Assembly (NCBI GenBank): GCA_015179125.1
Contig: WHVA01000096.1
Coordinates: 62,001 to 126,000, forward strand
Length of the DNA stretch: 64,000 nt
DNA from: Gautieria morchelliformis
Taxonomy: Eukaryota > Basidiomycota > Agaricomycetes > Gomphales > Gomphaceae
Reading direction: 5' to 3'
Shown here piece after piece: positions 21,482 to 33,593 of this stretch (within the stretch, counting starts at the first letter, position 1; every line of letters starts with the position of its first letter). The notes below the pieces were generated by a model. The model was not told the DNA's origin, searched no databases, and saw only the letters and a program-made list of their open reading frames with translations. A program made the translations under genes and the position numbers.

Positions 21482-24400
21482 ATGACACTCTCTTTTCGTT
21501 TTCTATTAATCGTCACGGTGGCAGCTCAGGCCTTAAGGTGGACTGTTGCCCAAGTCGTAGGCCCGTCATGGACTGTGAGCGGTTTATTATATAACTACTG
21601 AACTAAACAGTTCAGTTGGACATCTAGGCGTCGCCATTCCACCCACATGCAATTCCTCTCGCTGTCCGTTCTCCCTACCTGAATTGCTGGGCAGCCGGCG
21701 GGAACGGCTCCCAACCTATTTCTAACCAGTGGCCTACCCTCTGGGACATGTCAGGCATACTAGGATGGGCGGTTTTCGTCCGAGTCGACGGCATTGCATA
21801 CAGAATCCTAGGCCAGGCTCCCCTGACTAATGGCGCACAGGTCGCGAACCAGACCGGATTCTCTTTCTCTGCCACACAAAGCAAATTCGTTCACACGGCG
21901 GGAAATGTCATGGTCACCACCAATTTCATTAGTCCTATTGAGGTGTGTAGAGTTGTGCATTGGCACGCGTGTGAGAGAATGAATTGTTGTTGGTCACAGC
22001 CCACGAACCTTGTACTTCAATCGCTGCCTGCGATTTATTTGGCAATATCCACTCAATCGACAGATGGCCGTCCACACAGCATTCAAGTCTATTCTGATAT
22101 CAGTGCTGGTACGTTGTCTAAGTGTTCTTTACTGTAATCACGCGTATAGTCTCACTGGCCTCGCGCGGCAGAATGGATCAGCGGTGATGACACATTGACG
22201 GCTCAGTGGAGCACAAATACAACTTCCTCATCTGTCATCCATAGCGTGCACCTCGGGATAACTCAACCATTCGCCGTCCTCAAAAATCACATCCAAGATG
22301 CTACAGCTTATTATGGTACAATGAACGGCGGTGCCGTCACGTGGCAGACATCGGCTGTAAGTACTTGAAGTCCTAGGCCAGAAAATCGCTCGTTTACATT
22401 CTGTTTAGGATGTGATTTCACGAAGTCAGTTCATGGGCTCAGGTCAGCTTACGAACACCAGTGACACAAATTTTCGGCCAGTTTCGCAGTAAAGCCCATC
22501 ACTTCAACCTTTCTTCTGTCTGATCATAATCTCCCCAAAGGAACTTTCCGGTGTTTGCCCTCTCAACGGACCTGGGCATGGTTGCTAACTCTAACGGCCC
22601 AGTGGTTTTCGCCTTGGGCCTGATCAGAGATCCCGCAATTCAAAGTCTCTCTGATACGGGGCAGCCGGAATGTTAGTAACTGAGCAATAGGTGTAACCTT
22701 GTCACGACTGAAACTTGATCCAGCACGGTCCCTATATTTTTGGACAGCGTTCTCCACACCCATCGATGCTGTGAGTCTCTAACTCAATCACAGCGTTGCT
22801 GGTAGTCGTTAAACCCATGCTATCGGTCACATGTAGATCGCTCAATTTATTTCTGATTTCTCTCGTGCTGCTTCTGCGGCCAACAGCTTTGATTCCAATA
22901 TTCGGAACGCGGCTATGGCTGTATCCAGTGATTACGCAGATCTTGTCGATCTGTCCACTCGTCAAGTATATGGCATGATCGAGATTACCGTAGGAAAAGA
23001 TGCCAACGGGAACTGGAATACAAACGACATACAGGCATTTATGAATGATGCTGGTGGTGGGTCAGTGCTTTCCACACAAAAAATCAGGCTTGCACCGGTA
23101 ATGGTTTCGATATGTTTTCGTCAGTGTTAGCACGGTCGACATCATATATCCCGCCTTCCCGCTCTTTTTACAGACAAACCCTGTCATTGCTGGTGCCCTT
23201 TTGAAGCCATTGCTTCAATGGCAACAGGGGAATGGGTATCCGAATCCTTTTGCCGCTCATGATCTTGGTACTTCACTGCACGGGTCAGCGGCACATAAAT
23301 GACAATTAACGTGTATGTTCCCAGGGACACTGTATCCAAATGCTGTGGGAGATCCGATGGATAATACTGTGATGCCCGTTGAGGAGTCTGCCAATATGCT
23401 CATTATGACACTAGCCCAGGTCAGGTTGAATGCGTTCACACGTCTTTCAAAAGCACCTACGTTAACGTCGTTTAAATTTGTAGGCCCGTGCCTCTGGGGA
23501 CGGAACGTTGGTGTCAAATTACGTAGGATTATCTTGAAGGATTGCATTGTCACTTGACCCTGAGACACTTCGATCACCAGTATAACGTTCTTGATAAGTG
23601 GGCCCAGTATTTGGTCTCCAACGCGATGAACCCCGGTGATCAGTATGTCGTTGATTTCTGTAGCTTATTGTCACCCACTAAACAATCACAACAGGGATTT
23701 CACAGATTCATTCCTTACCGGCTCAGTAGTGAATGACACTAATCTGGCTCTGAAAGGGATCTTAGGGATTCAGGTGGGTTCTTCCACCCCCTTGCCATTT
23801 AGTGGCACTGTTCAGTTCGGATTAGGCAATGGCTGGCATAGCAAGCGCCATGAATAACACCGATGCAGCAGCTAACTATAGTGTATGTCTTCCTATATCT
23901 CCGTAAATGGAGGATTTCATCCTCGGTGCTCTTGTGATCTAGAGCATAGCGTCTACGTTGCTGAATCAGTGGCAAAGCCTAGCATTCTCTCAGGACGGAA
24001 GCCACCTCGTCCTAGGATTCGGAAACATCTCCTCGTCGCTCAGTTTACCATACAATTTATACGCAGACAAGCTGCTCGGACTCAATTTAATTCCGCAGAC
24101 TGTACGTTGTCGGGTGAGCACCCACCAGCCCCACTGACACCTTTCTGTAGGTGTACGATAAAGCAGCCGCGTTTCTGAAAACACAGACCCGTAAGATTCG
24201 GTTCCTGGTAAATATACAGAGCTCCCTGACGGCGACATTTAATAGAAACGTATGGTGTGGCTCTCGACTCTCGTTCTGCCAACGCAAGCAAGACAGGTTC
24301 GTCGCTGACTTGTACGATAACGTACGCCGCTGATCATTTATTAAGATTGGGCATTGTTTACGGCTGCTGCATTGACGGACACAGATGCAAGGAACACACT

Positions 24401-24879
24401 CATTTCATCTGTCAGGAAATATGCAGCCAACCAGTTGGCTCACGTTCCATTCTCCGACTTTTATGATGTATCACAAGGGGCCCGCATATCATTTCAAGCA
24501 CGTCCGGTTCAAGGCGCCATGTACTCTGTCCTGGCCCTCCAGTAAGTAATGGCCAGAATTTCAGCGTCCTGCATTAGTATCCATAATTTGGAATGGTCGA
24601 TATAGAGCATCAACCAAACCCATCGTTATCCCCCCGCCATCACCATCGACGACTAGTCCTTCGTTACCCTCACCTTCATTAGGCCTATCTCCATCAGCCT
24701 CGCCGAGAAGTAAGTTGTTCGGTCTTGTGTTACATCTCCGAGTCCTCCGACGGATAACTACTGATGAACTGCAACCAATAGATGCAGCTGCACGAACCCA
24801 GGTGGTGTCCCACAATTTGGTGGGTGAAACCTGTTCCTGCGTGATAGTAACTGAACACAGTATATTTCATAGTTTATGA
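21482..24879 (+). CDS. Secreted GtaA-type glutaminase, 19 exons (copy 1)
   Basis: Exons: 21482-21574, 21628-21942, 22000-22108, 22172-22356, 22409-22488, 22541-22671, 22724-22770, 22837-23060, 23125-23267, 23325-23419, 23484-23522, 23581-23642, 23695-23773, 23826-23882, 23943-24101, 24151-24190, 24246-24296, 24346-24541, 24606-24879. All borders are GT-AG and phases agree throughout (2379 nt, 792 aa). The N-terminus MTLSFRFLLIVTVAAQAL is a signal peptide. Landmarks of the GtaA family are VRSPYLNCWAAGGNGSQP, QSLPAIYLAISTQSTDGR, SDYADLVDLSTRQVYGMI, PVEESANMLIMTLAQ, GIASAMNNTDAA, TYGVALDSRSANASKT and DWALFTAAALTDTDARNT. Family members hydrolyse extracellular glutamine to glutamate and ammonia. 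The last exon is least certain: GTAAGT near 24710 and CAATAG near 24782 could mark one more intron. The downstream tandem copy starts at 25819. Confidence 0.9.
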
Positions 24880-25818
24880 TGCTAACCATAGCACTCGGGA
24901 TCACTGCGGGCGCTCTCTAAGTCTTTTATAGCGCAACTTGGCACATGTATGCCGTATAGTCTTGAGTTCTTGCTGTACTGGAGACGTTATATAATTATGG
25001 AAGATTGTAATACAGCTTTGCGTGTGGCAATGGATGTTCTACCACTATAACTACATCCATGGGGCTCTTCTAAAGCCCTCGCTCGTCCTGACCAGGCGTC
25101 GAACCGTGTTGCTTATACCCCAATACAGGCTCGAGACTCAAACATAAATAATTGCATACTGTAAGTGGAAATAACGTTGTTGAACTTCAAGTTCGCTTCA
25201 ACTTGAAACGATTCGGACAGAGCTATCACTCTGCCATCGTAGGGGGGATCCATAACATAACTGATATTGTACGAGTTTGACCTCAAGTCCCGCACATGCA
25301 TGCACGAGTCGAACGGGTGGCGTAAAGCCTCCCCCCGCGTATATGCCAGTGTGTTGAGAGGCATCCACATGATGTCCCAGTCAATGCTGCCTTCCACGTA
25401 CTAACGAGACTGCCTCGGAGGCTCCGGAAGTGATTCTGAGCAGTCTGTTTCGGAACATGTCGGAACAGCACACCGTAGCATAGCATAAACAGCTACTTAG
25501 ACTCTCACTGCCAACTGGCTATTCATCAATCTCGGAAACAAATTACATAATACTCCGCCAATGCTGCAGCGCCCGCGAGCGCTTCAAGCGCGAACGCGTA
25601 TCCAACCCAGCTTCGTTGCCGGAGTGATCATGATATGAGCCTCAACCGCGTGGGCGGTGGGACTAGTAGTACTGGGTGGGCGGCAGGAACAACCGCGCGC
25701 CTAATACTCATTTCCATTTGTTTACTATACGTAAGTGCTTAAACTCCTCTCTTGACGATGAACCCAGGTATTCCCTCTTAATTTCGAGTGTTTTTGTAAT
25801 ATCGACGGGTCACTTACC
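24880..25818. other. Intergenic region between the two glutaminase copies
   Basis: A minus-strand stretch at 25397-25113 is open for 94 codons and reads plausibly (EGSIDWDIMWMPLNTLAY) but has no family I recognise and no clear exon partners. The last 100 bp before 25819 are the promoter of copy 2. Nothing else seen. Confidence 0.4.
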
Positions 25819-28800
25819 ATGATTCTCGCTTTTCGGTTTATCTTTGTGGCCGCTCAGGCTTTAGGATGGGCTTCCGCCCAAGCCGTAGTCGGCCCAATCT
25901 GGACTGTGAGCGATATCTCCTCACAAATTACTGAACTAAGACCTTCTAGGCATCACCATTCCATCCCCATGCAATTCCTCTCGCTGTCCGTTCTCCCTAC
26001 CTGAATTGCTGGGCAGCCGGCGGGAACGGCTCCCAACCTATTTCTAACCAGTGGCCTACCCTCTGGGACATGTCAAGCGTCTTTGGATGGGCGGTTTTCG
26101 TCCGAGTCGACGGCACTGCATACAGGATCCTAGGCCAGGATCCTGCAGATGGCCCACAGCAGGTCGCGAACCAGACTGGATTCTCCTTCTCTGCCACACA
26201 AGCAAATTCGTCCACACGGCGGGAAATGTTACGGTCACCACCACCTTCATTAGCCCTATTGAGGTGTGTAGGGTTGTGCATGGACGCGTGTGTGAGAGAA
26301 TGAATTGCTGTTGGTCACACAGCCCACGAATCTTGTACTTCAATCGCTGCCTGCGATTTATTTGGCAATATCCACTCAATCGACAGATGGCCGTGCACAC
26401 AGCATTCAAGTCTATTCTGATATCAGTGCTGGTACGTTGTAGAAGCGTTCTTTACTGCAATCACGCGTATCTTACTTGCCTTGCGTTGCAGAATGGATCA
26501 GCGGTGACGACAATTTGATGACCAAGTGGAGCACGAATACTAGCTCCTCATCCGTCATCCACAGTGTGCATCTCGATCCACCCGAACCATTTACCGTGAT
26601 CAACCACCATGTTCAAGACGCTACAGCTTATTATGGCATGATGAGCGGCAGTGCCGTCACATGGCAGACGACATCTGTAAGTAGAGTCCACACAGAAAAT
26701 TCCTCGTTTACATTCTTTTTAGGACTCGAGCACACGAAATCAGTTTCTAGCTTCCGGTCACCTTCCCAACACCAGTGACCCAAACTTTCAGCCTGTTGGG
26801 AAGTAAGGATCACCATCTTCAGTTTCTGTTTGTCATCTGACCATACTGCTCATAGGAATGGGAGATTTCCGCTGTTCGCCATCTCATCAGACCTGGGCAT
26901 GGTTGCTAGTTCCAGCAGCCCAGTGGTTTTCGCATTGGGGCTGATTAGAGACCCTGCAATTCGGACTACTTCTGTCACCGGGCAGTCTGAAGGTATATGA
27001 CCACCCGCTGTATGGGGCACCTCATAATCTTGGGTCTTGATTTCAGACCGGTCATTATATTTTTGGACGGAGTTCCCCAGTGCTTTCGATGCCGTGAGTC
27101 TTGGACAGCAGCTCGCTGCTTTATTCAGCGTTCCTGATGTGATAGGCTACTTGTGGTGCCTGTAGATGAACCACTTCATTTCCGATTTCCCTCGTGCAGC
27201 CTCTGCCGCAAATAGTTTTGATTCGAACATTCGAAATGCAGCTGTCGCAGTTTCAAGCGACTATGCCGACCTTGTTGACCTGGCTACGCGTCAAGCGTTT
27301 GGCATGGTTGAGATTACTGTAGGAAAAGATGCCATCGGTAATTGGAATACGAGCGATGTACAGGCTTTTATGGCTGACATTGGCGGGTAGGTCTATTTTG
27401 ACGTGTTCTGGGTTGGGTGTTGTCTGACTATATGCATTATATGCATTTCAGAAGTGCGAGCGTCGTCGATATGATGTTCCCCGCTTTTCCACTCTTTCTT
27501 CAAACGAACCCTGTGATCGCCGGTGCTCTTTTGAAGCCACTGCTGCAGTGGCAACAAGGGGGCCACTATCCACATCCTTGGGCCACGCATGATCTTGGTA
27601 CGCCGTTGCATTCCCATCCCCTTGGACCCTCGGGAACGATTGGCTAATCAAACGTAACACAGGCACACAGTATCCAACAGTTACGGGCGATACGAATGGG
27701 TTCATGATGCCTATAGAGGAGTCTGCGAATATGCTGATTATGACACTGGCACAGGTACGTGGCAGCTAATATATGTTCCTGGAGGTATAATTCTCTAAAT
27801 CAGGCTGATTTCATATTATAGGCACGCGCGTCTGGAGATGTGACGCTGATTTCTAATTATGTGGGATCATCCTAGATCGCAGTATAATAACTTTATTCTA
27901 ATTATTCCTATCCAGTATCGCATTCTTGATCAGTGGGCGGACCAATACCTCGTTTCTAACGCTATGAATCCCGGTGATCAGTATGTCGCCATTCCTTGCC
28001 ATGGGTCTTCATTTTTATGCTTATGCCAACTATTTTAGAAATTTCACAGACTCAATTCTTACGGGTCCTGTCGTGAACGACACTAATTTGGCTCTAAAAG
28101 GAATCTTAGGCATTCAAGTGAGTTTTGTCCTTCAGTTTTTAACTCTGTTAAATTCGGACTAGGCCATGGCCGGGATAGCCAGTGCTATGAATAACACTGA
28201 CGCAGCAAATAACTACAGTGTATGACAATTTATCTTCTTACCTTGGAAGTATCTTATCATTGGTGCTCCTCCCGTGCTAGGGAATAGCATCTACGTTGCT
28301 GAATCAGTGGCAAAGCCTAGCATTCTCTCAGGACGGAAGCCACCTCGTCCTTGGACTCGGAAACACCTCCTCATCGCTCAGTTTACCGTACAATTTATAC
28401 GCAGACAAGCTGCTCGGATTCAATTTAATTCCGCAGACTGTACGTCGTCGGGTGAGCATCCACCAGCCTCACTGACACCTTTCTGCAGGTATACGATAAA
28501 GCAGCCGCGTTTCTGAAAACACAGACCCGTAAGATTCCCGATGAAAATATAGAGCTCACTGATTGCGCCACCTGATAGAAACGTATGGTGTGGCTCTCGA
28601 CTCTCGTTCTTCCACCGCAAGTAAAACAGGTTTGTCGCTGACTTGTACCATAAAGTACGCCGCTGATCATTTATTAAGATTGGGCATTGTTTACGGCTGC
28701 TGCTTTGACGGACACAGATGCAAGGAACACACTCATTTCATCCGTCAGGAAATATGCAGCCAACCAGTTGGCTCATGTTCCATTCTCCGACTTTTATGAT

Positions 28801-29053
28801 GTATCGCAAGGGACTCACATAGCATTTCAAGCACGTGTGGTTCAAGGCGCCATGTACTCTATCTTGGCCCTCCAGTACACAATTTCTTCAAGTCTAATTT
28901 CTTAGTAAACTAACTTGGGATGTGATTGACAGAGAGCCGTCGAAGCCAATTGTTCCGCCTCCCCCGTCTTCAACGAACACTTTGGCGTCGTCTCCGCAGA
29001 GTGGGTTGTTTGTGTCTTCCCTTACGTCTCTACTCACCGATATGTTGTCATAG
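25819..29053 (+). pseudogene. GtaA-type glutaminase, tandem copy 2, one frameshift
   Basis: The same 19-exon plan as copy 1: 25819-25905, 25950-26263, 26323-26431, 26492-26676, 26723-26802, 26856-26992, 27047-27093, 27166-27386, 27452-27597, 27663-27754, 27822-27860, 27916-27980, 28039-28117, 28163-28219, 28281-28439, 28489-28528, 28579-28629, 28679-28874, 28933-29053. Signal peptide MILAFRFIFVAAQALGW. Exon 2 is 314 nt where copy 1 has 315: CACAAGCAAATTC near 26198 lacks one A compared with CACAAAGCAAATTC. This shifts the frame and ends translation at 26301-26303, removing most of the protein. All other exons and splice sites remain compatible with a 741-aa product, so the break is recent, or an assembly error, and expression should be checked. 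The tail SGLFVSSLTSLLTDML is hydrophobic. Confidence 0.87.
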
Positions 29054-29534
29054 ACGCTGCTGTAGCTGGGAGATTAACTACTTCGGTTAGTACAGTTAGG
29101 CCTGCCAACCCCTATAATATCTGATCACTGTGCTCGCGGTAGCTGTACACAATGGTCTCCGTTGCTTCTCTTATGGCAGCAGGCTGGTCGGTCAACATAC
29201 TATGATTTTTCGCGGGGAGTAACTGCTTGGAATGTAGCCATGTTTTGGTAGATCAGTTCTGCAACTGCAGATAATATATTATTGTATAAACAAATACCGA
29301 GGGCAATCGTTAAACAAGGTCGAGCATATGATCGCAAATATTGACTACGAGTCATGCCTGTCAGAGACAATGGGTTACTCGGTTGTGCAGGGGGAGCCAG
29401 GGGGAAAATACAAGGGTGGTTTCTTCACGATATGCCAGGGGAACTACAATCAAGCTGAAGAGGATGAGAAATGTCCACAATCTGGGGGGGAGGTGGGCGG
29501 GTGGCCTGGGAGAGACATGTATTTAACCACTTAA
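29054..29534. other. Intergenic; no gene seen
   Basis: Short frames at 29328-29534 are low in information. This is the 3' flank of the second glutaminase and of the pseudogene at 29535. Confidence 0.5.
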
Positions 29535-32440
29535 TTAACCCACTTGTGCTACATATGGACCATGATCAGCCAAGAAACCATTGCCAGAGTGCGGACAGCT
29601 GAATTTAGTGCAGTCTTTGAGGACAACAAAGATGTAGTGCTGATTTTCTGCAGGTGGGAGATTGGAGAACTGGGCAAGAATGGCCACAAGACCATGGTTG
29701 ACACTCTGTTGTGAACCACTGACAAACTGAAACATGTAAAGATGTCCAGCATGGACAATGAAAGAGTCAATTGCAACCTGGTTCGCAGTGAGTGGCACAT
29801 AATAGATATTCTCCTCAATCACAATTTTTGGTTCACTGTGACCATATGCCTGAGGGTGTGATGGCACGACAGAAAGAGAAATAGGGGGGTGTCCAGCATT
29901 CAATGCTTCTCCCAGGGCTTTGCCGAACATGGAAGTTGCCGAGAAGTCACCAAAACACAGTGTGCAAGCGAGAACAAGTGTTATTAGAGCAAAACATTGG
30001 CTTTGCATGAATTGCGATTTTCTTGACAAATTGCTGTTGGTACTGGGATTTAAAAATCAGGCCCATCATCCCACCGGCACCTGGCACCTGAGAAAAGTGT
30101 TTTATCATATCAACATGGTCTTTCTCTTCCCATTTCCAGAGTTGGGTAAGAAGTTGATGTCTTATAAATGCCAAGATAGGTCTGACAATGTATTTGCAGC
30201 TTTCTGAATCTGTGTCATGACCTGTCTATTTCTCTTACCCCACTGCCTCTATGTTCCCCCTCGTCACTCCCTAGCATCTTCACCAGAGTTCGCCTCACCC
30301 TCCGACCACTCCTCCTCTACATCCACTCTATCCGCTGTTCGCCCCATTCTCCGAACCGCTATTCGCTGCTCGCACATTTCGCCAGCAGGCACGCCATCAA
30401 ATACGATCGATACCATTTACCCGGCACGATGGTTCATCACTAACCCCATCATCTTCTTAATCCAACCCCTTTGGGTGTTCATATGGCCAAAGCGTGTTCG
30501 CGGGATGTCCCTTCCGAAGGTCGTGCGGGATCAACCCAGCAGATGAAGAACCCATGCAGGGCGGTGTATATGCGGGTCCCAAGACATGATTTCGTACATA
30601 GGTGCCTTCGCCACCTTTACTCTCTCGTTTCGTGTTTGCACTCTTCCCTCACTCTATTGTATGTTTATTCCATCTACTTAGTATCATGACTGTGCACCCC
30701 TATCCAACCCTGACTCACGACGGCCTCTTTCCTATTCGCTGATACCTTATGAGCATTCGATATAAGTAGTTTACATTCACATGTATATTCTCCAGTTCAA
30801 TTATCATACGTCGTCCATTTTGTGCAAACTTGACCTCACTGTGATCATTGTTTTGAGCCTTCTCCTGGAGATTTCTATCTTCAACCAGAAGAGGACTTAG
30901 GCATCACTGGTGAGTTCTCATACTTCATCTTCGTTACCTTAGCCTTCGAACCATTTTCTGTGCTGACGGCGAAGGGCTCCGAAGGAGCACCTTCACCGGC
31001 GAAGGGATTGTTGCTACTTTAGACAACCCTTCCGTGACGCCTTGCACATTACATGGTCAAGTGCCACGGGCTATTTCGCTACGACTGTAGATAGGGCGTA
31101 GATAGGGCGAGCTCCGCTCGGGCAGCCCTCTTATCTTGTGAACATTTATTGGTTCACCTATTCGCCGAACGGCATACTTATTCGCACAAGTCATTCGGGC
31201 ATTCGCTGTGTTCACTAATACACGATATTAATGCCTAAAAACCAATCTTGACAATCTGAACAGTGGACCACACAGAGTTTGTGAGAGATATCCTCTATGT
31301 GCAATCCTCCTTTCCCATCAAGGAGGGGGCATTCAGCATGCCCTTGGTTGTATTGAGAGTGATCACCTTCTCCCGCTCAGCGTAGAATCACTGAATTTCG
31401 GTTGGTGAAAGTTTCAAGCACTGGTGCGCAGTTGGGCCTGCATTGTCAAAGCATTTGAATATGTCATTATGTAAGCTTGCGGTGGGGATAGAGTCTCTTC
31501 TCTCTGCAGGATGGTGTCACATGAGCCTCTGCATCTCCAAATGCACAACCACTCATGCCTTTTCCAGCTCATCCCTTGTCCATGGATCCATGATGACCAG
31601 TGAGGGCTGTCATAGCTGATGGAGTTTTTCCCAGCATTCTTGTTTCAGAGAGGTGACATAGAGTGGGAAAAGGCTGTAAAATGGGTGGTGAACTGCGGCG
31701 GGCAGTGGATCAGAATCAGCTAAATCCACAAAACACCATGTGTATGGGGCACATGAACTATGCACTGGGTTATAAATCTCCACATCAGTGTCTGAGAATA
31801 AATAAAACACTTTGTCTAGGCACCAGATGACCAACTGCTTCTGTCTGAGGCAACGACTAAATGTGTAGTGAATCCATAAGGTTTTCCCTGCACACATAAC
31901 CCCGGTTACAACCAATCAGGATCCTTGCCCTAAGGCCCCAGCCCTCATGCTTCATTCCTTTCGCGCGGTTGGGACATGTATGTGATCGCAGAAGCCCACC
32001 AGTACTCATCTGGGATGAACTGGCATACAGCCTAAAGCCAGCATATGAACTTATGTATCAAACAGGTCCACAAGAAGAACGCCACACATGGGAGGAGCAT
32101 TGTCTTGCTGTGGGATGCTGCATTTCAACTTCAGCGCCAGGATCCGAGCACACCTGCCTGTCAGTATCAAAGATACCAGACCCTGGACTGAAAATGAGTG
32201 CCTCAGAATGCTTCGGATGTCATCAAATTCACAAGAGCGCCATAACATCCCAGGATGAACCACGCCTTCCAGTTCGTCGAAAGACCACGGTGCAGGAGAA
32301 CCCCGAAACTTGAAAGCTTAGCTTGCAAGAACAAAAGGTAACTGCCCACAGCCACGAATGTTGTTGTTAATAAGAGTAAAAACATAAATAGGAAGTTATT
32401 CTCAATAAATCGTTGAGTGTGAGTTGCTATAAACATTTGT
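29535..32440 (-). pseudogene. P-loop NTPase with REase-like C-terminus (Crinkler/RHS-like family), split by a solo LTR
   Basis: Minus-strand reading from about 32440 is poorly preserved until 31915, where LVVTGVMCAGKTLWIHYTF gives a Walker A motif (GxxxxGKT) followed by VIWCLDKVFYLFSDTD. 31480-31254 has DIFKCFDNAGPTAHQCLK and several stops. The solo LTR 31253-30213 interrupts next. The frame resumes at 30212 with RHQLLTQLWKWEEKDHV and FSQVPGAGGMMGLIF. The final part to 29535 has IYYVPLTANQVAIDSFIV then LYMFQFVSG, resembling the D...QxT core of REase-fold domains at the C-terminus of many basidiomycete P-loop proteins. Stops and shifts make it a pseudogene. The family name is an inference from these motifs. 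Confidence 0.55.
30213..31253 (+). mobile_element. Solo LTR, S-LTR family, copy d (short form)
   Basis: 1041 bp from TGTCATGACCTG to CAATCTTGACA with the exact duplication ATCTG (30208-30212 and 31254-31258). It lacks the 238-bp leading extension of copies b and c. It splits the NTPase-like pseudogene. Confidence 0.92.
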
Positions 32441-32654
32441 GCATCAGTAGTGGCCAGATGGAGTTACAAATTAGTGCTAGCCCTGCCGCCATTGTGCATC
32501 CTGCTAGTAGGTCTTACAGTGCACTGTACAGTTGCTTGTAATCTTATGCAATAGTGATCTTGTACCTCTCCCAATGGTCTCTCCTCCAGTCGGTGGACAA
32601 GCATGCAGAACTTTGCAGGCTACCACAAGAGCTGAGACAACATGGCAAGGCACT

Positions 32655-33022
32655 TGTCAAGATTGGATTTTAGGTGTTAATATCATGTATTAGCGAACAC
32701 AGCCAATGCCCAAATGATTTGTGCAACAAAATGTGTAGTTCAGTGAATAAGGTGTGCGAATGAATGTTTAGAAGGTAAGAGGGCTTCCTGAACGAGGCTC
32801 ACCCTCTCTACAGTCATAGCGAAATAGCCCGTGACACTTGATGATGTAATGTCCAAGGTCTCATGGAAAGGATGTCTAGTAGTAACACTCCTTTCACCGG
32901 CAATGTGAGTAGCGAATAACTGTTCGGTGAATTCGGCGAAGAGCGAATGGAGCAAACATAGAAGTGGAGTGATGAAAGAGAAAGTGGAGTTACTGGATAC
33001 AAGAAATCAATGAGTCATGACA
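32655..33022 (-). mobile_element. Solo LTR, S-LTR family, copy e (internally deleted)
   Basis: Starts TGTCAAGATTGG and ends GAGTCATGACA on the plus strand, so it is a reverse copy of only 368 bp with the middle missing. Flanks are GCACT (32650-32654) and GTACT (33023-33027), one mismatch. The right flank continues as gypsy-A integrase sequence, and 32640-32654 (CATGGCAAGG) matches the equivalent part of gypsy-B at 41766, so the LTR landed inside gypsy-A. Confidence 0.8.
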
Positions 33023-33182
33023 GTACTACAACCAATGCCGGGTTCCTGCCCTGGAGTACCAAGTCAGAGACAAGGTATATTTAGAAGCAAGTCACATCCG
33101 CACCACACGCCCTTCACAGAAGCTTGCCCACCGCTACCTTGGGCCCTTCACAGTGATGCGGATGGTTGGACGGAACACATAC

Positions 33183-33441
33183 TGTTGGAGTTCAAGCATG
33201 ACCTATATGCATCTCAAACTCCACTGGCGCGGTACTTGAGACGCGTGTCGGAGTTCACATCTTTTTTCCTCAGTCTATCACAATCATCTGTGAGACTGAG
33301 GTAATGTGATCTCACCTAGTTGCCTTTATTCATATGTATTGATACACCTGTACCTAGATCTAACCAGTCGGTACAGGTATATACAGTCTATCACAATCAT
33401 CTGTGAGACTGAGATCTAACCAGTTGGTACAGATTCCAATA
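33183..33441 (+). repeat. 5' LTR of Copia-B
   Basis: 259 bp. It contains a palindrome CTCAGTCT...AGACTGAG (33269-33300) whose core recurs at 33384-33413, giving two potential hairpins about 105 bp apart. See the LTR of Copia-C for the same layout with different sequence. Confidence 0.95.
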
Positions 33442-33452
33442 GGTTATGGGCC
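33442..33452 (+). promoter_or_regulatory. Primer-binding site of Copia-B (initiator tRNA-Met anticodon arm)
   Basis: GGTTATGGGCC begins immediately after the LTR. It is complementary to the anticodon stem-loop of eukaryotic initiator tRNA-Met, the site used by Drosophila copia through a cleaved half-tRNA. Confidence 0.8.
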
Positions 33453-33593
33453 TTCCGTCCTCGCTTTAGTCAATCACTACCACGCTTGGAAGATCACACT
33501 TGCCTACGTATCGCTTCTTCGATTCGTATCGAGACCTTTTTGAACGCATATATCCACTCTAATCCCCCACGCTACCACCCTCGTGCCATCACA

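Noticed and set aside
22563..24291. Minus-strand frames inside the glutaminase genes
   Set aside because: Shadows of the plus-strand exons; they appear at the same places in both tandem copies and lack motifs.
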